The notes: generated from the sequence alone by a model not told the origin. Positions 1 through 9,139 are shown, counted from the stretch's first letter. The stretch is DNA of 64,000 bases from Albirhodobacter sp048262715 (GCA_048262715.1 JBLXEV010000005.1:245591-309590), one strand, 5' to 3'. Program-made: numbers and translations.

Positions 1-361
1 ACAGGGCCGCCCGCCAAAAGCCAAAGCTCCGCCCCTGCGCGCCCTGCACCGCCAGCGCGACATTCTGCAAGACGGTGTAATCGGGCATCACAGAGGAGAT
101 CTGGAAGCTGCGCGCCAAGCCCGCCCGCGCCCGCGACGCGGCATCCCACGCCTCGACCCGCTCGCCCGCAAAGAGGATCGTTCCGCTATCGGGCCGAATT
201 TCCCCCGCGATCTGTTTGATCAGCGTCGATTTACCCGCGCCATTTGGCCCGATGAGCGCATGAATCTCGCCTTTTTTGAGGGTGAGCGAGACATCCTGCG
301 TCGCCTTGAGCGCGCCAAACGACTTGTGAAGGTTGTGAATTTCGAGAATGACCTCAGACAT
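1..361 (-). CDS. livG: ABC transporter ATP-binding protein, LivG-like (partial)
   Basis: This is the N-terminal 120 residues of a branched-chain amino acid (HAAT/LIV) type ABC ATPase; the rest lies beyond the left window edge. It starts MSEVILEIHNLHKSFGALKA and carries the Walker A motif GPNGAGKST at residues 38-46, followed by the A-loop/Q-loop stretch LARSFQISSVMPDYTV, whose ARTFQ-like form is typical of LivG. The ATG overlaps the end of livM by 8 bp, so the two are translationally coupled. It is the energising subunit for the binding protein and permeases to its right. The substrate is inferred from context to be aromatic (anthranilate, kynurenine or tryptophan) rather than leucine. Family call is secure; substrate is not. 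Confidence 0.9.
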   Translation of the reverse strand, partial: MSEVILEIHNLHKSFGALKATQDVSLTLKKGEIHALIGPNGAGKSTLIKQIAGEIRPDSGTILFAGERVEAWDAASRARAGLARSFQISSVMPDYTVLQNVALAVQGAQGRSFGFWRAAL

Positions 362-1340
362 CGCCGCGCCTCCGTGTCAAAATTCCGATGACGCCACCCG
401 GCGCGAAGAGAACCACCGCCAAGAGCACCAAGCCAAGGAAGAATTGCCAGTAATCGCTGAACTGGCCCAGAAGATGCTCGGCCAGAATATAGAGCCCCGC
501 CCCCGCGACAGGCCCCAAGAGCCGCCGATTGCCGCCGAGAATGACGAAGATCATGATCTCGCCCGACATATGCCAATTCAGCATCGCGGGGCTGACGAAA
601 CGGTTTAGATCCGCATAGAGCGATCCGGCAAGCCCCGTGATCATCGCGGAAATCACGAAGATCGTGAGCCAGAGCCAGAACGGCCGGATGCCGATGCTGG
701 CCATGCGTTGCTGGTTTTGCCGCGCGCCGCCAAGCGCCAGCCCGAAGCGCGACCGCGTGATCACCGCCGAGAGGATCAGCGCCAGCATCAGCAGCGTGAA
801 GCAGATCCAGAAATAGGACAGCGGATCGAACATATTGAGGCCGGGGAACTGGTTGCGCGTGTAGAACGAGAGACCGTCCTCGCCACCATAGCTGGGCCAA
901 GACACCGCAAAATAATAGATCATCTGCGAGAAGGCCAAGGTCAGCATGATGAAGAAAACGCCGCTGGTGCGCAGGCTCAACGCGCCGATCACCACCGCGA
1001 AAAGCCCTGCCACCAGCATCGCAATCGGCCAGAGGATCAGCATCTGCTGCGTGCCGTTCACCGTAAACGCGCCGGAGAACAGCGGCTCGAAATTCGCGGC
1101 GTGGCTGGCCAAGATCCCCGTCACATAGCCGCCAAGCCCGAAGAACGCGGCATGACCGAAGGAAATGAGCCCGCCAAAGCCAAGCGCGAGGTTCAAACCC
1201 ACCCCCGCCAGCGCGAAGATCGCCACCTTGGTCGCCAATGTGATCGCGAACGGATCCCCGCGAAACTGTGCCACGACAGGCACCAGCACGAGCAGCGCCA
1301 GAACCGCGCTATTGACCACTGTCTCTCGTGTCATATTCAT
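354..1340 (-). CDS. livM: ABC transporter permease, LivM family
   Basis: A 328-residue inner-membrane permease. The conserved LivM core GLNLALGFGGLISFGHAAFFGLGGY lies near residues 48-72, and the EAA-type coupling region and GGNRRLLGP motif are near residues 275-285. It pairs with LivH to form the translocation pore of a LIV-type importer. It overlaps livH by 4 bp at its start and livG by 8 bp at its end, so all are one operon reading leftward from the CoA ligase. There is nothing odd in length or motifs. The transported compound is inferred from the neighbouring kynurenine/anthranilate genes, not from this sequence. Confidence 0.93.
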   Translation of the reverse strand: MNMTRETVVNSAVLALLVLVPVVAQFRGDPFAITLATKVAIFALAGVGLNLALGFGGLISFGHAAFFGLGGYVTGILASHAANFEPLFSGAFTVNGTQQMLILWPIAMLVAGLFAVVIGALSLRTSGVFFIMLTLAFSQMIYYFAVSWPSYGGEDGLSFYTRNQFPGLNMFDPLSYFWICFTLLMLALILSAVITRSRFGLALGGARQNQQRMASIGIRPFWLWLTIFVISAMITGLAGSLYADLNRFVSPAMLNWHMSGEIMIFVILGGNRRLLGPVAGAGLYILAEHLLGQFSDYWQFFLGLVLLAVVLFAPGGVIGILTRRRGDV

Positions 1341-2254
1341 GTTTTTGCTCCGAACAGCCCTTGCGGGCGCAACACCAGCACCAGCGCCATCAAAAGATAG
1401 ATCAGGATTGAGGCGAGCGCCGAGCCGACCCCCCGCGCCGCCGCGGGATCCATGATCTGTGCAAATCCCATGGGCAGCAAAAAGCGCCCCAAGGTATCGG
1501 TCATGCCCACCAAAAGCGCGCCGATCAGCGCCCCTTTGATCGAGCCGATCCCGCCGATCACGATCACAACGAAGGCGAGAATAAGGACGGGCTCACCCAT
1601 GCCGACCTGAACCGATTGCAACGTGCCCACCAAGGCGCCCGCGATCCCCGCGAGGGCCGCGCCAAGCGCGAAGACGATAGTGTAAAGGCGGCTGATATCG
1701 ACGCCGAGCGCCGCGATCATGCCCCGATCCGCCTCGCCTGCGCGGATCCGCACGCCGAGCCGGGTGCCGCCGATCAGCCAGAACAGCCCGCCCGCCACGG
1801 CCAGCCCAACGAATATAATCACCAGACGGAACAGCGGATATTGCAGCCCGCCGGGCAAGGTCACAGCCCCCGACAGCACGTCTGGCACCGTGAGGAACAA
1901 GGGCGAAGAGCCGAACAGCCAACGGCAGCCTTCCGAGAAGATCAGGATCAGCGCGAAGGTCGCCAACACCTGATCGAGATGATCCCGCGCATAGAGCCTG
2001 CGGATCACCGCGACTTCGATCAAAGCCCCCGCCGCTGCGGAGGCGATCAGACTCGCGATCAGCCCCAACCAGAACGACCCCGTTACACTCGCCACTGCGG
2101 CGCAGACAAAAGCGCCCAGCATATAAAGCGATCCGTGCGCCAGATTGATCAGCCCCATGACACCGAAGACGAGTGTCAGCCCTGCGGCCATCAAAAACAG
2201 CATCATTCCATATTGCAGACCGTTCAGGATCTGCTCGATCAACAGCAATGTCAT
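1337..2254 (-). CDS. livH: ABC transporter permease, LivH family
   Basis: A 305-residue permease starting MTLLLIEQILNGLQYGMMLF. It shows the LivH signature GLTLVFGVMGLINLAHGSLYMLGAF in the first third (split here into LIVH TM2-TM3) and the GGIGSIKGALIGALLVG coupling loop near residues 235-250. The frame stays open 33 codons further upstream, but the extension is proline/arginine-rich and runs through the stem-loop after the binding-protein gene. The ATG at 2254 puts a membrane helix directly at the N-terminus, so it is preferred. The gene overlaps livM by 4 bp. It partners LivM and LivG in importing the ligand of the binding protein encoded at 2325-3467. Confidence 0.93.
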   Translation of the reverse strand: MTLLLIEQILNGLQYGMMLFLMAAGLTLVFGVMGLINLAHGSLYMLGAFVCAAVASVTGSFWLGLIASLIASAAAGALIEVAVIRRLYARDHLDQVLATFALILIFSEGCRWLFGSSPLFLTVPDVLSGAVTLPGGLQYPLFRLVIIFVGLAVAGGLFWLIGGTRLGVRIRAGEADRGMIAALGVDISRLYTIVFALGAALAGIAGALVGTLQSVQVGMGEPVLILAFVVIVIGGIGSIKGALIGALLVGMTDTLGRFLLPMGFAQIMDPAAARGVGSALASILIYLLMALVLVLRPQGLFGAKT

Positions 2255-2276
2255 TGGTTTTCCTTCGCCCCGAGAG

Positions 2277-2308
2277 GCGCGCGCGGTGCCGCCTTGGCCC
2301 GCGCGCGC
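2277..2308 (-). terminator. Stem-loop between binding-protein gene and livH
   Basis: Arms GCGCGCGCGG (2277-2286) and CCGCGCGCGC (2299-2308) are perfectly complementary around a 12-base loop. No T-run follows on the minus strand, so it is more likely an mRNA-stabilising or attenuating hairpin than a full terminator. Its place, 3' of the binding-protein gene and 5' of the permease gene, recurs in three other transporter operons in this window. Confidence 0.7.
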
Positions 2309-2324
2309 AGCATGTATGGGGTGC

Positions 2325-3467
2325 TTACATCTTGCACTCAGCCGCGTAGGCATCGGCGCGATCGGTGAGGGCTGTGCTCACGATATGGTTGGTCAGGATG
2401 CCATCTTCTTCGATAACTTCCCGCACATAGATATCTTGGATCGGGTGCTGGTTCGGCCCGAAGCTGAACTTGCCGCGCACGGAGGCGAAATCGGCCTTCG
2501 CGAGGGCCGCACGGAAGGCATCCGCGTCTTTCACATCGGCGGTTTTCATCGCCGAGAGCAGCAGATTGGCCGTGTCATACCCGTAAGAGGCATAGATCGA
2601 CGGAAGACGATCATATTCCGCCTTATAGGCCTCAACGAAGGCCTTATTCGCCTCATTGTCGATATCTTTCGACCAGTTGGCCGTGTTGTGAACGCCGAGG
2701 GCAGCTTTGCCAGCCGCTTGCAAGATGTTCTGATCGAAGGAGAAAGCAGGCCCAACCAGTGGCACCTCAACGCCGCTATCGGCATATTGCTTCATGAAGG
2801 AAATCCCCATGCCGCCCGGCAGGAAGAAGAAGACAGCATCCGCCCCCGACGCGCGGATTTGCGCGATCTCGCCTGCGTAATCGGTCTGGCCGACTTGGGT
2901 GTAGACCTCTTCAACTACATCGCCTTTGAAATAGCGCTTGAACCCCGCCAGCGAGTCTTTGCCAGCCGGATAGTTCGGCGCCATGATAAAGACCTTGTTA
3001 TAGCCCGCATCTGTGGCATAGGCGCCTGCCGCTTCGTGCAGGTTATCGTTTTGATAGGACACGGAGAAATACAGCGGATTGCAGCCCGCGCCCGCCAGTT
3101 GCGACGGTGCCGCATTGGTCGAGAGGTAGAATTTCCCTTGGCCGACAGCCGCAGGTACCACCGCCATCGCGAGGTTCGACCAGACGATCCCTGTCAGCAC
3201 ATCCACCTTCTCGGATTGGATCATCTTATCGGCCAGTTGCACCGCCACATCCGGCTTTTGCTGATCGTCTTCAACGATCACCTCAACATCCGTCGCGCCC
3301 GCTTGCTTGAGGCCCAACAAGAACCCGTCGCGGGTATCAATGCCAAGCGTGGCCCCGCCGCCCGACAGGGTTGTGATCAGGCCGACCTTGACCGGATCCG
3401 CGAATGCGCCGCCTGCCAGAGCAAGGCTCAGCGCCAGCGAAGGAAACAGAGTCTTTGCGATTTTCAT
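2325..3467 (-). CDS. LIV-type ABC transporter substrate-binding protein
   Basis: A periplasmic binding protein of the Peripla_BP_6 (LivJ/LivK) family, about 380 residues. The signal peptide MKIAKTLFPSLALSLALAGG is followed by an AFA-type cleavage site and the mature start DPVKVGLITTLSGGGATLG, typical of aromatic/amide-binding members. An in-frame ATG nine bases upstream (3476) is an alternative start; 3467 gives the cleaner signal peptide. It captures ligand for LivHMG. It sits directly downstream of the 2-aminobenzoate-CoA ligase gene (128 bp gap), so the ligand is inferred to be anthranilate or a related tryptophan catabolite. It is followed by a strong stem-loop at 2277-2308. Confidence 0.92.
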   Translation of the reverse strand: MKIAKTLFPSLALSLALAGGAFADPVKVGLITTLSGGGATLGIDTRDGFLLGLKQAGATDVEVIVEDDQQKPDVAVQLADKMIQSEKVDVLTGIVWSNLAMAVVPAAVGQGKFYLSTNAAPSQLAGAGCNPLYFSVSYQNDNLHEAAGAYATDAGYNKVFIMAPNYPAGKDSLAGFKRYFKGDVVEEVYTQVGQTDYAGEIAQIRASGADAVFFFLPGGMGISFMKQYADSGVEVPLVGPAFSFDQNILQAAGKAALGVHNTANWSKDIDNEANKAFVEAYKAEYDRLPSIYASYGYDTANLLLSAMKTADVKDADAFRAALAKADFASVRGKFSFGPNQHPIQDIYVREVIEEDGILTNHIVSTALTDRADAYAAECKM

Positions 3468-3595
3468 ATTGTCCATCCGTGTTGGGTTTTATGTTTTTAT
3501 CGTTGTTCTGTATGACGCCGCAAAAAGAGAGCGGAATCAAGAAATTGGTCTGGTAGTGCGTCTTACGCCCCGCGGGGAGTTTCGTCAGATCCCCC

Positions 3596-5221
3596 TCAGG
3601 ATTTCAAGCGAAACCGCTGAATTTTTCCGGATTCGGTCTTGGGCAAACCCGCCACAAACATCACCCGACGCGGATATTTGAACGGCGCAATCGTCGCTTT
3701 GACGAAATCTTGTAGCTCTTTGACCAAGGCGTCTGTGGCCGCAAAACCCTCGCTCAGCACGACATGCGCCTCGACAATACAACCGCGCGCCTCGTCTGGC
3801 GCGCCGACCACCGCGCATTCCGCCACCGCAGCATGGGCCAGCAACGCGGATTCAACCTCCGGCCCCGCGATATTGTAACCCGAGGAGACGATCATATCAT
3901 CCGAGCGCGCGGCGAAGTGGAAATAGCCCTCCGCGTCCTGAATGAAGGTATCGCCGGGCAGGTTCCAACCATCGCGGACATATTTCGCCTGCCGATCATC
4001 CGCCAGATAGCGGCAGCCCAGAGGCCCCCGCACCGCCAGATGGCCGGGTGTACCACGCGGCACCTCGTTCATCTCGTCATCGACGATCTTCGCCTCATAT
4101 CCTTTGAGCGGCGTGCCGGTTGATCCGGCCCGCGCATCGCCCAGCCGGTTCGAGAGATAGATATGGAGCATCTCGGTTCCGCCGATCCCATCCAGCATCG
4201 GCTTTCCGGTCCGCGCGACCCATTCATCGAACACCGGCGCAGGCAGAGTTTCCCCCGCTGAAACCGCACAGCGAAGCGACGATAGATCCGCGCCCTCCTC
4301 CATCGCCCGCATCATCGCACGGTAGGCAGTCGGGGCGGTGAAGCAGATCGTCGCGCGGTGTTTCTCGATAATCTCGACCAGGTTCGGCGGGCTGGCGTTT
4401 TCCAAGAGCACTGCCGCCGCCCCGAACCGAAGCGGGAAGATCGCAAGTCCGCCAAGACCAAACGTGAAGGCCAACGGCGGCGATCCGCAGAACACATCCT
4501 CCGGCGTCACGCCAAGCACTTCCGCCGCATAGGCATCTGCGATGATCAACAGGTCGCGGTGAAAGTGCATCGTCGCCTTAGGGGATCCGGTCGTCCCCGA
4601 GGTGAAGCCCAGAAGTGCGACATCTGTTTGCCCCGTCGCCACGGCCGCATACTTCACCGGCTTATTCAGGGCAGCACGGTCCAGATCCGCATCGTGATTG
4701 GCGGTGCCGTCAAACGCGATGATCGTTTTCAGATGGCGGCTGGTGCTGGCACAGATCTCCAACTCGTCCAGCATCCGGCTGTCACAAAGCGCTATGCCAA
4801 TCTCGGCCTTATCAACGATCTGGTGCAGCTCTTTCGCGCGCAGCATCGGCATCGTATTGACCGCCACCGCGCCGATTTTCGTCACTGCGAGCCAGCAGGC
4901 AACCATTGCTGGATTGTTGGCCGAGCGGAGCAACACTCGGTTGCCGGGCTGCACACCATAATCCTCAACGAGCGCATGGGCGAGACGGTTCGTCCAATCG
5001 GTCAGCTCTTTATAAGTGCGCTGGCGACCATTTCCGACAAGGGCGATATTATCGCCAAAACCTTGCTCGACCATGCGGTCGGTCAACTCCACCGCTGCGT
5101 TGAGCTGTTCGGGATAGTCAAACCCTTCCAAGAACACAGGCCAATCTGCCACTGACGGCAAATTATCTCTGCAAAAACTATCGCTATGCGCCGTCAAACC
5201 AAGCATCGTCGCGGTTCCCAT
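3596..5221 (-). CDS. abmG: 2-aminobenzoate-CoA ligase / benzoate-CoA ligase family
   Basis: A 541-residue AMP-forming acyl-CoA synthetase. The adenylate motif TSGTTGSPK is at residues 207-215. The core A5-like region GIGGTEMLHIYLS and the C-terminal GDTF and PKTESGKIQRF motifs are present, the latter holding the adenylation lysine. The GGTEMLHIYLSNRLG segment and overall length fit the benzoate/2-aminobenzoate-CoA ligase clade. Next to kynB and kynU, the likely reaction is anthranilate + CoA + ATP to anthraniloyl-CoA, the entry step of the CoA-dependent 2-aminobenzoate route. The 2-aminobenzoyl-CoA monooxygenase/reductase is not in the window and may lie to the left. An internal ATG at 5206 is an alternative start. 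Benzoate or 4-hydroxybenzoate specificity cannot be excluded. Confidence 0.85.
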   Translation of the reverse strand: MGTATMLGLTAHSDSFCRDNLPSVADWPVFLEGFDYPEQLNAAVELTDRMVEQGFGDNIALVGNGRQRTYKELTDWTNRLAHALVEDYGVQPGNRVLLRSANNPAMVACWLAVTKIGAVAVNTMPMLRAKELHQIVDKAEIGIALCDSRMLDELEICASTSRHLKTIIAFDGTANHDADLDRAALNKPVKYAAVATGQTDVALLGFTSGTTGSPKATMHFHRDLLIIADAYAAEVLGVTPEDVFCGSPPLAFTFGLGGLAIFPLRFGAAAVLLENASPPNLVEIIEKHRATICFTAPTAYRAMMRAMEEGADLSSLRCAVSAGETLPAPVFDEWVARTGKPMLDGIGGTEMLHIYLSNRLGDARAGSTGTPLKGYEAKIVDDEMNEVPRGTPGHLAVRGPLGCRYLADDRQAKYVRDGWNLPGDTFIQDAEGYFHFAARSDDMIVSSGYNIAGPEVESALLAHAAVAECAVVGAPDEARGCIVEAHVVLSEGFAATDALVKELQDFVKATIAPFKYPRRVMFVAGLPKTESGKIQRFRLKS

Positions 5222-5630
5222 ATTTTGATTACGCCCAGAAGGCGGTAAAAATGTCGAATGGCACTGGCGTGACGTCAGTGACTTCGCTTCAATGAGGCGA
5301 GATGTTTATAGGGCGTTTTGGAGCGCGAATGCGCGGGAACATGCGGGCTATCGCAGGTCATGGGGTGTCATTCCTCACACTGTTGGATCTTTTTGCCGCA
5401 TTGCATCAGCCGGAACTTGATCCGCCTAACCCTGCGACATTTTTATTTTCATTGACTGTGTGAGAAAATGAAATTTAATTCAAGCTTAAAGTTTCAGGCT
5501 TAAAGGTTATCTTAACGCGCCGCTTCGCAGCCCGAAAATCGGGCACATGTGGAAGAAAATCGGGCAAATAGTGATGTCCTTCGCATGTGACGCCACCCAT
5601 ACATATCTCACTACACCCTATGGAGAAACC
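5222..5630. promoter_or_regulatory. Divergent promoter region between CoA ligase and kynB
   Basis: This 409-bp spacer holds no convincing gene. Its right half is AT-rich and contains a sigma70-like pair facing kynB: TTGACT at 5452-5457 and TTAATT at 5475-5480, spaced 17 bases. Just downstream a near-direct repeat (AGCTTAAAG / GGCTTAAAG, about 14 bases apart, near 5484-5505) could be a regulator site. A ribosome-binding GGAGAAA precedes the kynB ATG. These are visual matches only. Confidence 0.45.
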
Positions 5631-6461
5631 ATGATCCTCGACTGGAATGACGCCTATGCCAACGCCCCGCATATTCAGGACGGGGCGGAATATCCCGCGC
5701 GATTCGCTGCCGCTGCGGAGGCTTTTCGTGCCGATTTGCCAAAGCCTGTGGCGGAATATGATCTCGCATATGGCCCCGACCCACGCCATCGCTTCGATCT
5801 GTTTCATCCGGAAGGCGAAAGCCATGGCCTCGCTGTGTTTGTGCATGGCGGGTTCTGGCAGGCCTTCGATAAATCCGCATGGTCGCATCTGGCTGCGGGC
5901 GCGCGGGCGCGCGGATGGACGGTGGCGCTGCCGAGTTACCGCTTGGCACCGCAGGTCACTATTCCCGGCATCACGCAGGATGTCGCAGCCGCCATTACCG
6001 CTGCCGCCGCGCGCATCAACGGGCCGATCTGCCTCGCGGGGCATTCCGCAGGCGGCCATCTGGTCAGCCGCATGACGAGCCACACCACCCCCCTGACGGC
6101 CGATGTCACCTCCCGCCTGCGCCATGTGCTCTCGATCAGCGGGTTGCACGATCTACGCCCGCTCATGAACACTGCCATGAATCGCAATCTGGCCCTGACC
6201 GAGACAACCGCCGCGGAGGAAAGCCCTGCCCTCCTGCGCCCTCTGCCCAAGACTCGCCTGACTGCTTGGGTCGGGGCGGCGGAGCGACCGGAATTCTGCC
6301 GTCAAAATGCGCTTTTGCCAAATATCTGGCGCGGTCTCGGGGCAGATACCCGCGAGATCAGTACAGCTGGCTTGCACCATTTCAATATTTGTGACGGGCT
6401 CTGTGATCCGGCCCATCCGATGGCCGCCGCCTTTGTGGGCGAGGATCATTGGGGGGATTAA
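5631..6461 (+). CDS. kynB: Kynurenine formamidase-like alpha/beta hydrolase
   Basis: A 276-residue alpha/beta hydrolase starting MILDWNDAYANAPHI after a good GGAGAAA site; upstream in-frame codons lack one. The oxyanion-hole motif HGGFW is at residues 72-76, the nucleophile elbow GHSAGG at 137-142 (Ser139), and a candidate catalytic His in GLHHFN near 249. This HGGxW plus GxSxGG layout is that of the arylformamidase family related to animal and yeast enzymes, which hydrolyses N-formylkynurenine to kynurenine. The convergent neighbour is kynureninase, the next enzyme. Strictly it is a family assignment: bacterial KynB of the metal-dependent type is unrelated, so the symbol describes role rather than homology. 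Tryptophan dioxygenase is not in the window. Confidence 0.82.
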   Translation: MILDWNDAYANAPHIQDGAEYPARFAAAAEAFRADLPKPVAEYDLAYGPDPRHRFDLFHPEGESHGLAVFVHGGFWQAFDKSAWSHLAAGARARGWTVALPSYRLAPQVTIPGITQDVAAAITAAAARINGPICLAGHSAGGHLVSRMTSHTTPLTADVTSRLRHVLSISGLHDLRPLMNTAMNRNLALTETTAAEESPALLRPLPKTRLTAWVGAAERPEFCRQNALLPNIWRGLGADTREISTAGLHHFNICDGLCDPAHPMAAAFVGEDHWGD

Positions 6462-6654
6462 CGGATCCCTGAGGCAAATCAGGCGCGGATCTCACAGGCG
6501 TTGCCACAGTCGCCATGCCAAGCTCATGACAAACGGCACATACCCCAAAGAGATCTAGCGGCCCCGCACATAGATCAACGTTACTATCGAGTGTCGTGCA
6601 GGGCCGCGAGATGTCAAGCGCGACGCGGCTTTCAACGTGCCGCCGAAGGCAGGC

Positions 6655-7851
6655 TCACGTCACCCTTGATCTCGCCTGATAGCGCTCTTCACGCCAATGC
6701 TCCCCGTTAATCACTTCCGAGAGAAGTCTGACAGCTTTTGTCACATCGCCCGCGTCTATATAGAGCGGCGTGAAGCCAAACCGCATGATGTCTGGGGCGC
6801 GAAAATCGCCGATCACGCCGCGCTCGATTAAGGCCTGCATCGCGGCATAGCCATGTTCGAAACGGAATGAGACTTGGCTCCCACGGATGGTCGCATCGCG
6901 CGGCGTTGCAAGCTCAAGTTGCGGGCATTGCGCCTCGACTTCGGCGATAAATTGTTCCGTTAACGCGAGCGATGTCGCGCGCAGATCGGCCATATCGACC
7001 TGATCCCAGACATCCAAAGCCGCATCCAAAATTGACAATTGCACGATCGGCGGCGTCCCGATCCGCATCCGCTCAGTAGACATGGCAGGGCGATAATCTC
7101 GTTCCATCGCAAAGGGGGCATCGTGCCCCATCCAACCACTCAAAGCCGGACGGGCCTCCTCGATCAGATCGGGTCGGACGTAGATGAAAGCCGGTGAGCC
7201 GGGCCCACCATTAAAGTATTTGTAGGTGCATCCGACAGCAAATTCACACTGGCTGGCAGCAAGGTCGATTGGCAGAGCCCCTGCACTATGTGCGAGATCC
7301 CAGATCATCACCGCGCCGACCTCGTGGGCGCTGCGCGTGATCGCTTCCATATCGTGCAGGCGACCGGTGCGATAGTCCACCTGCGTCAGCATCACCACAG
7401 CGACCTCGTCGGAAAGCTCCGCCACGACACCCTCGGGGGCCGGTGTGCGCAATTCATAGCCCTGCCCGACAAGGTCGATGAGCCCTTGAGCCATATAGAG
7501 ATCGGACGGGAAATTACCGCTGTCCGACAGGATCACGCGGCGCTCGGGCCGCAAGCGCAAGGAAGCCGCGAGGGCCTGAAAGACCTTGATCGACAATGTG
7601 TCACCCGTCGCAACGGACCCCGGCGCGGCCCCCAGAAGCGCGCCAATCCTATCGCCAACCTTGCCCGGAAGGTTCATCCAGCCGCGCGTATTCCAAGCTC
7701 GGATCAGATCATTTCCCCATTCAGACCGAATAACCTCCATCCCGCGCTCAGCCGCGCCGATAGGAAGTGGGCCGAGCGAGTTTCCATCCAGATAGATGAC
7801 GCCCTCGGGCAGGTCGAACATATGCTTTCGCAAAACAGTGGATTGATCCAT
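6655..7851 (-). CDS. kynU: Kynureninase
   Basis: A 398-residue PLP enzyme that cleaves kynurenine to anthranilate and alanine. Seen: LDGNSLGPLP at residues 21-30, the PLP-contact FPSD at 114-117, DLAHSAGA at 185-192, and the PLP lysine K211 in TYKYFNGGPG, all standard for kynureninase. The start at 7851 is chosen because AGGAGG lies six bases upstream; longer in-frame starts run into the remnant of another gene. With kynB and the CoA ligase it completes N-formylkynurenine to anthraniloyl-CoA. It is transcribed leftward, convergent with kynB, with 193 bp between the stops. No strong terminator was seen in that gap. Confidence 0.95.
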   Translation of the reverse strand: MDQSTVLRKHMFDLPEGVIYLDGNSLGPLPIGAAERGMEVIRSEWGNDLIRAWNTRGWMNLPGKVGDRIGALLGAAPGSVATGDTLSIKVFQALAASLRLRPERRVILSDSGNFPSDLYMAQGLIDLVGQGYELRTPAPEGVVAELSDEVAVVMLTQVDYRTGRLHDMEAITRSAHEVGAVMIWDLAHSAGALPIDLAASQCEFAVGCTYKYFNGGPGSPAFIYVRPDLIEEARPALSGWMGHDAPFAMERDYRPAMSTERMRIGTPPIVQLSILDAALDVWDQVDMADLRATSLALTEQFIAEVEAQCPQLELATPRDATIRGSQVSFRFEHGYAAMQALIERGVIGDFRAPDIMRFGFTPLYIDAGDVTKAVRLLSEVINGEHWREERYQARSRVT

Positions 7852-7883
7852 CTGGGCCTCCTCAATTGAAGTATCGCGTTGGG

Positions 7884-8145
7884 TCATGCCGCGAGAACGA
7901 GCGACACGGCAGGAAATGCTAGCAGGATTACCTTCTGGACGAAATCGATCAGAGCCACAGGCAGCCCCCTCCCGAGAGATCGTTTTCAGCTCGCGGCCAT
8001 GGTTGGTGCGCGTGAGACCAAAGCCGCGCATCCCATTAGGCGACGAGATAAGGCTGACTTCGGTGCCAACGACCAAGAGCATGCCGAACCAGATTAGGTT
8101 CACACCTATTAAACGAAGGATGGTTGAACGAAGGAAGGGGATGGG
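7884..8145 (-). pseudogene. Remnant of TRAP transporter large permease (DctM) C-terminus
   Basis: Between the GntR gene and kynU the minus strand encodes, in one frame, LIGVNLIWFGMLLVVGTEVS followed by LISSPNGM. This closely matches the DctM pattern L-x-WFG-x-L-V-x-x-x-EIGLITPPVGMN. In another frame it then encodes GLPVALIDFVQKVILLAFPA followed by VSLVLAA and a stop at 7884-7886, matching the last DctM helix. The two pieces need at least one frameshift, and the first ~300 residues of a DctM are absent. I infer a decayed TRAP transporter gene that once lay upstream of kynU. The rest of the 450-bp gap (8146-8303) shows nothing recognisable. Confidence 0.6.
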
Positions 8146-8303
8146 CGGTCGGGCCCCGAGCAGATAAGCGCCAGCAAAACAGATAGCAGTGCCCCTTCGT
8201 TCCGGCGAACCAGATCGATATTTCACCGTTTTCTCGGTGCTGTTCGTGCTATACGCTTTGGGCAGTGGGAGCACCTTCGCGTCGGCAAGAGCGTCCTCTG
8301 TGG

Positions 8304-8963
8304 TTACGCCCGGTCCAAGCCTTCGATCAAGGCCACCAGATCGCCGAAGCGCTCGCCCTGAACCATCACATGGTCGGTCATCGCCGCGGCTGCTGTTTCC
8401 GCGTCCCCCGACCGTATCGCCTGCTCAATAGTCCGATGTTCCTCTAGGGAGCGGCGCACGCGCCCCTGTGCCCGCAGCTGGCGGCGACGGTAGGGTTGCA
8501 AGATCGCCTGCAGCCGCAAGGTTTCGGCCTCCAAAAACGGATTATGCGCTGCGTGATAGATGGTCTGATGAAACCGCGTGTTTTCCGCGTAATACCCATC
8601 GGAATCATTTGCCTCAGCTGCCGTTGCGCAAGCGGTCAGGCTTTGGGTGAGCTTCGCGATATCCTCCGGCTCGGCGCGGCGACATGCCAATCGCGCGCAA
8701 AAGCTCTCGAGTTCGGCCATCAGCTCGAATCTTTGCATCAATTCTGCGAGCCCGAGCTTCGTGACAAAAGTGCCCCGTTTGGGCTGGACCACCAAAAGCC
8801 CCGATGCCTCAACCGCCTGCAATGCCTCGCGGACCGGGGTGCGGGAGCAACCATATTGCGCCGCGAGCTGCTCGGGATCGATCTTGTCTCCCGGCTGGTA
8901 GTGCCCGTCCACAATGGCGTTTTCAAGCGCCATGCGGATCATCTGTGCGGTCGGAATACTCAT
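8304..8963 (-). CDS. GntR/FadR-family regulator of the malonate operon (MatR-like)
   Basis: A 219-residue GntR regulator. The winged helix-turn-helix spans roughly residues 10-70 (LAAQYGCSRTPVREALQAVE is the recognition region) and an FCD ligand-binding domain follows, with FHQTIYHAAHNPF typical of that fold. The start MSIPTAQMIR at 8963 is chosen over upstream in-frame codons because the HTH begins about 10 residues in, as usual. It is divergent from matA, and GntR proteins called MatR repress malonate operons in rhizobia, so malonate or malonyl-CoA sensing is the likely role. It also lies upstream of the kynU locus, but a decayed gene separates the two. Confidence 0.85.
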   Translation of the reverse strand: MSIPTAQMIRMALENAIVDGHYQPGDKIDPEQLAAQYGCSRTPVREALQAVEASGLLVVQPKRGTFVTKLGLAELMQRFELMAELESFCARLACRRAEPEDIAKLTQSLTACATAAEANDSDGYYAENTRFHQTIYHAAHNPFLEAETLRLQAILQPYRRRQLRAQGRVRRSLEEHRTIEQAIRSGDAETAAAAMTDHVMVQGERFGDLVALIEGLDRA

Positions 8964-9139
8964 ATAGAACCCATCCTTGCAGCGCTCGCCCCTGCCCAAT
9001 GACCAGATTCGGGGCAAAAAACGCGTTTGGCTCACATCTGCTTTCGCCGTGCTTTTCGCCTGCTCGGCACCGCCTGAGTGGGCCATGCCTTAGTCCTTAT
9101 CATTACAGCAAAAAACACTTGAAAAGTCCATGAGCAAAC

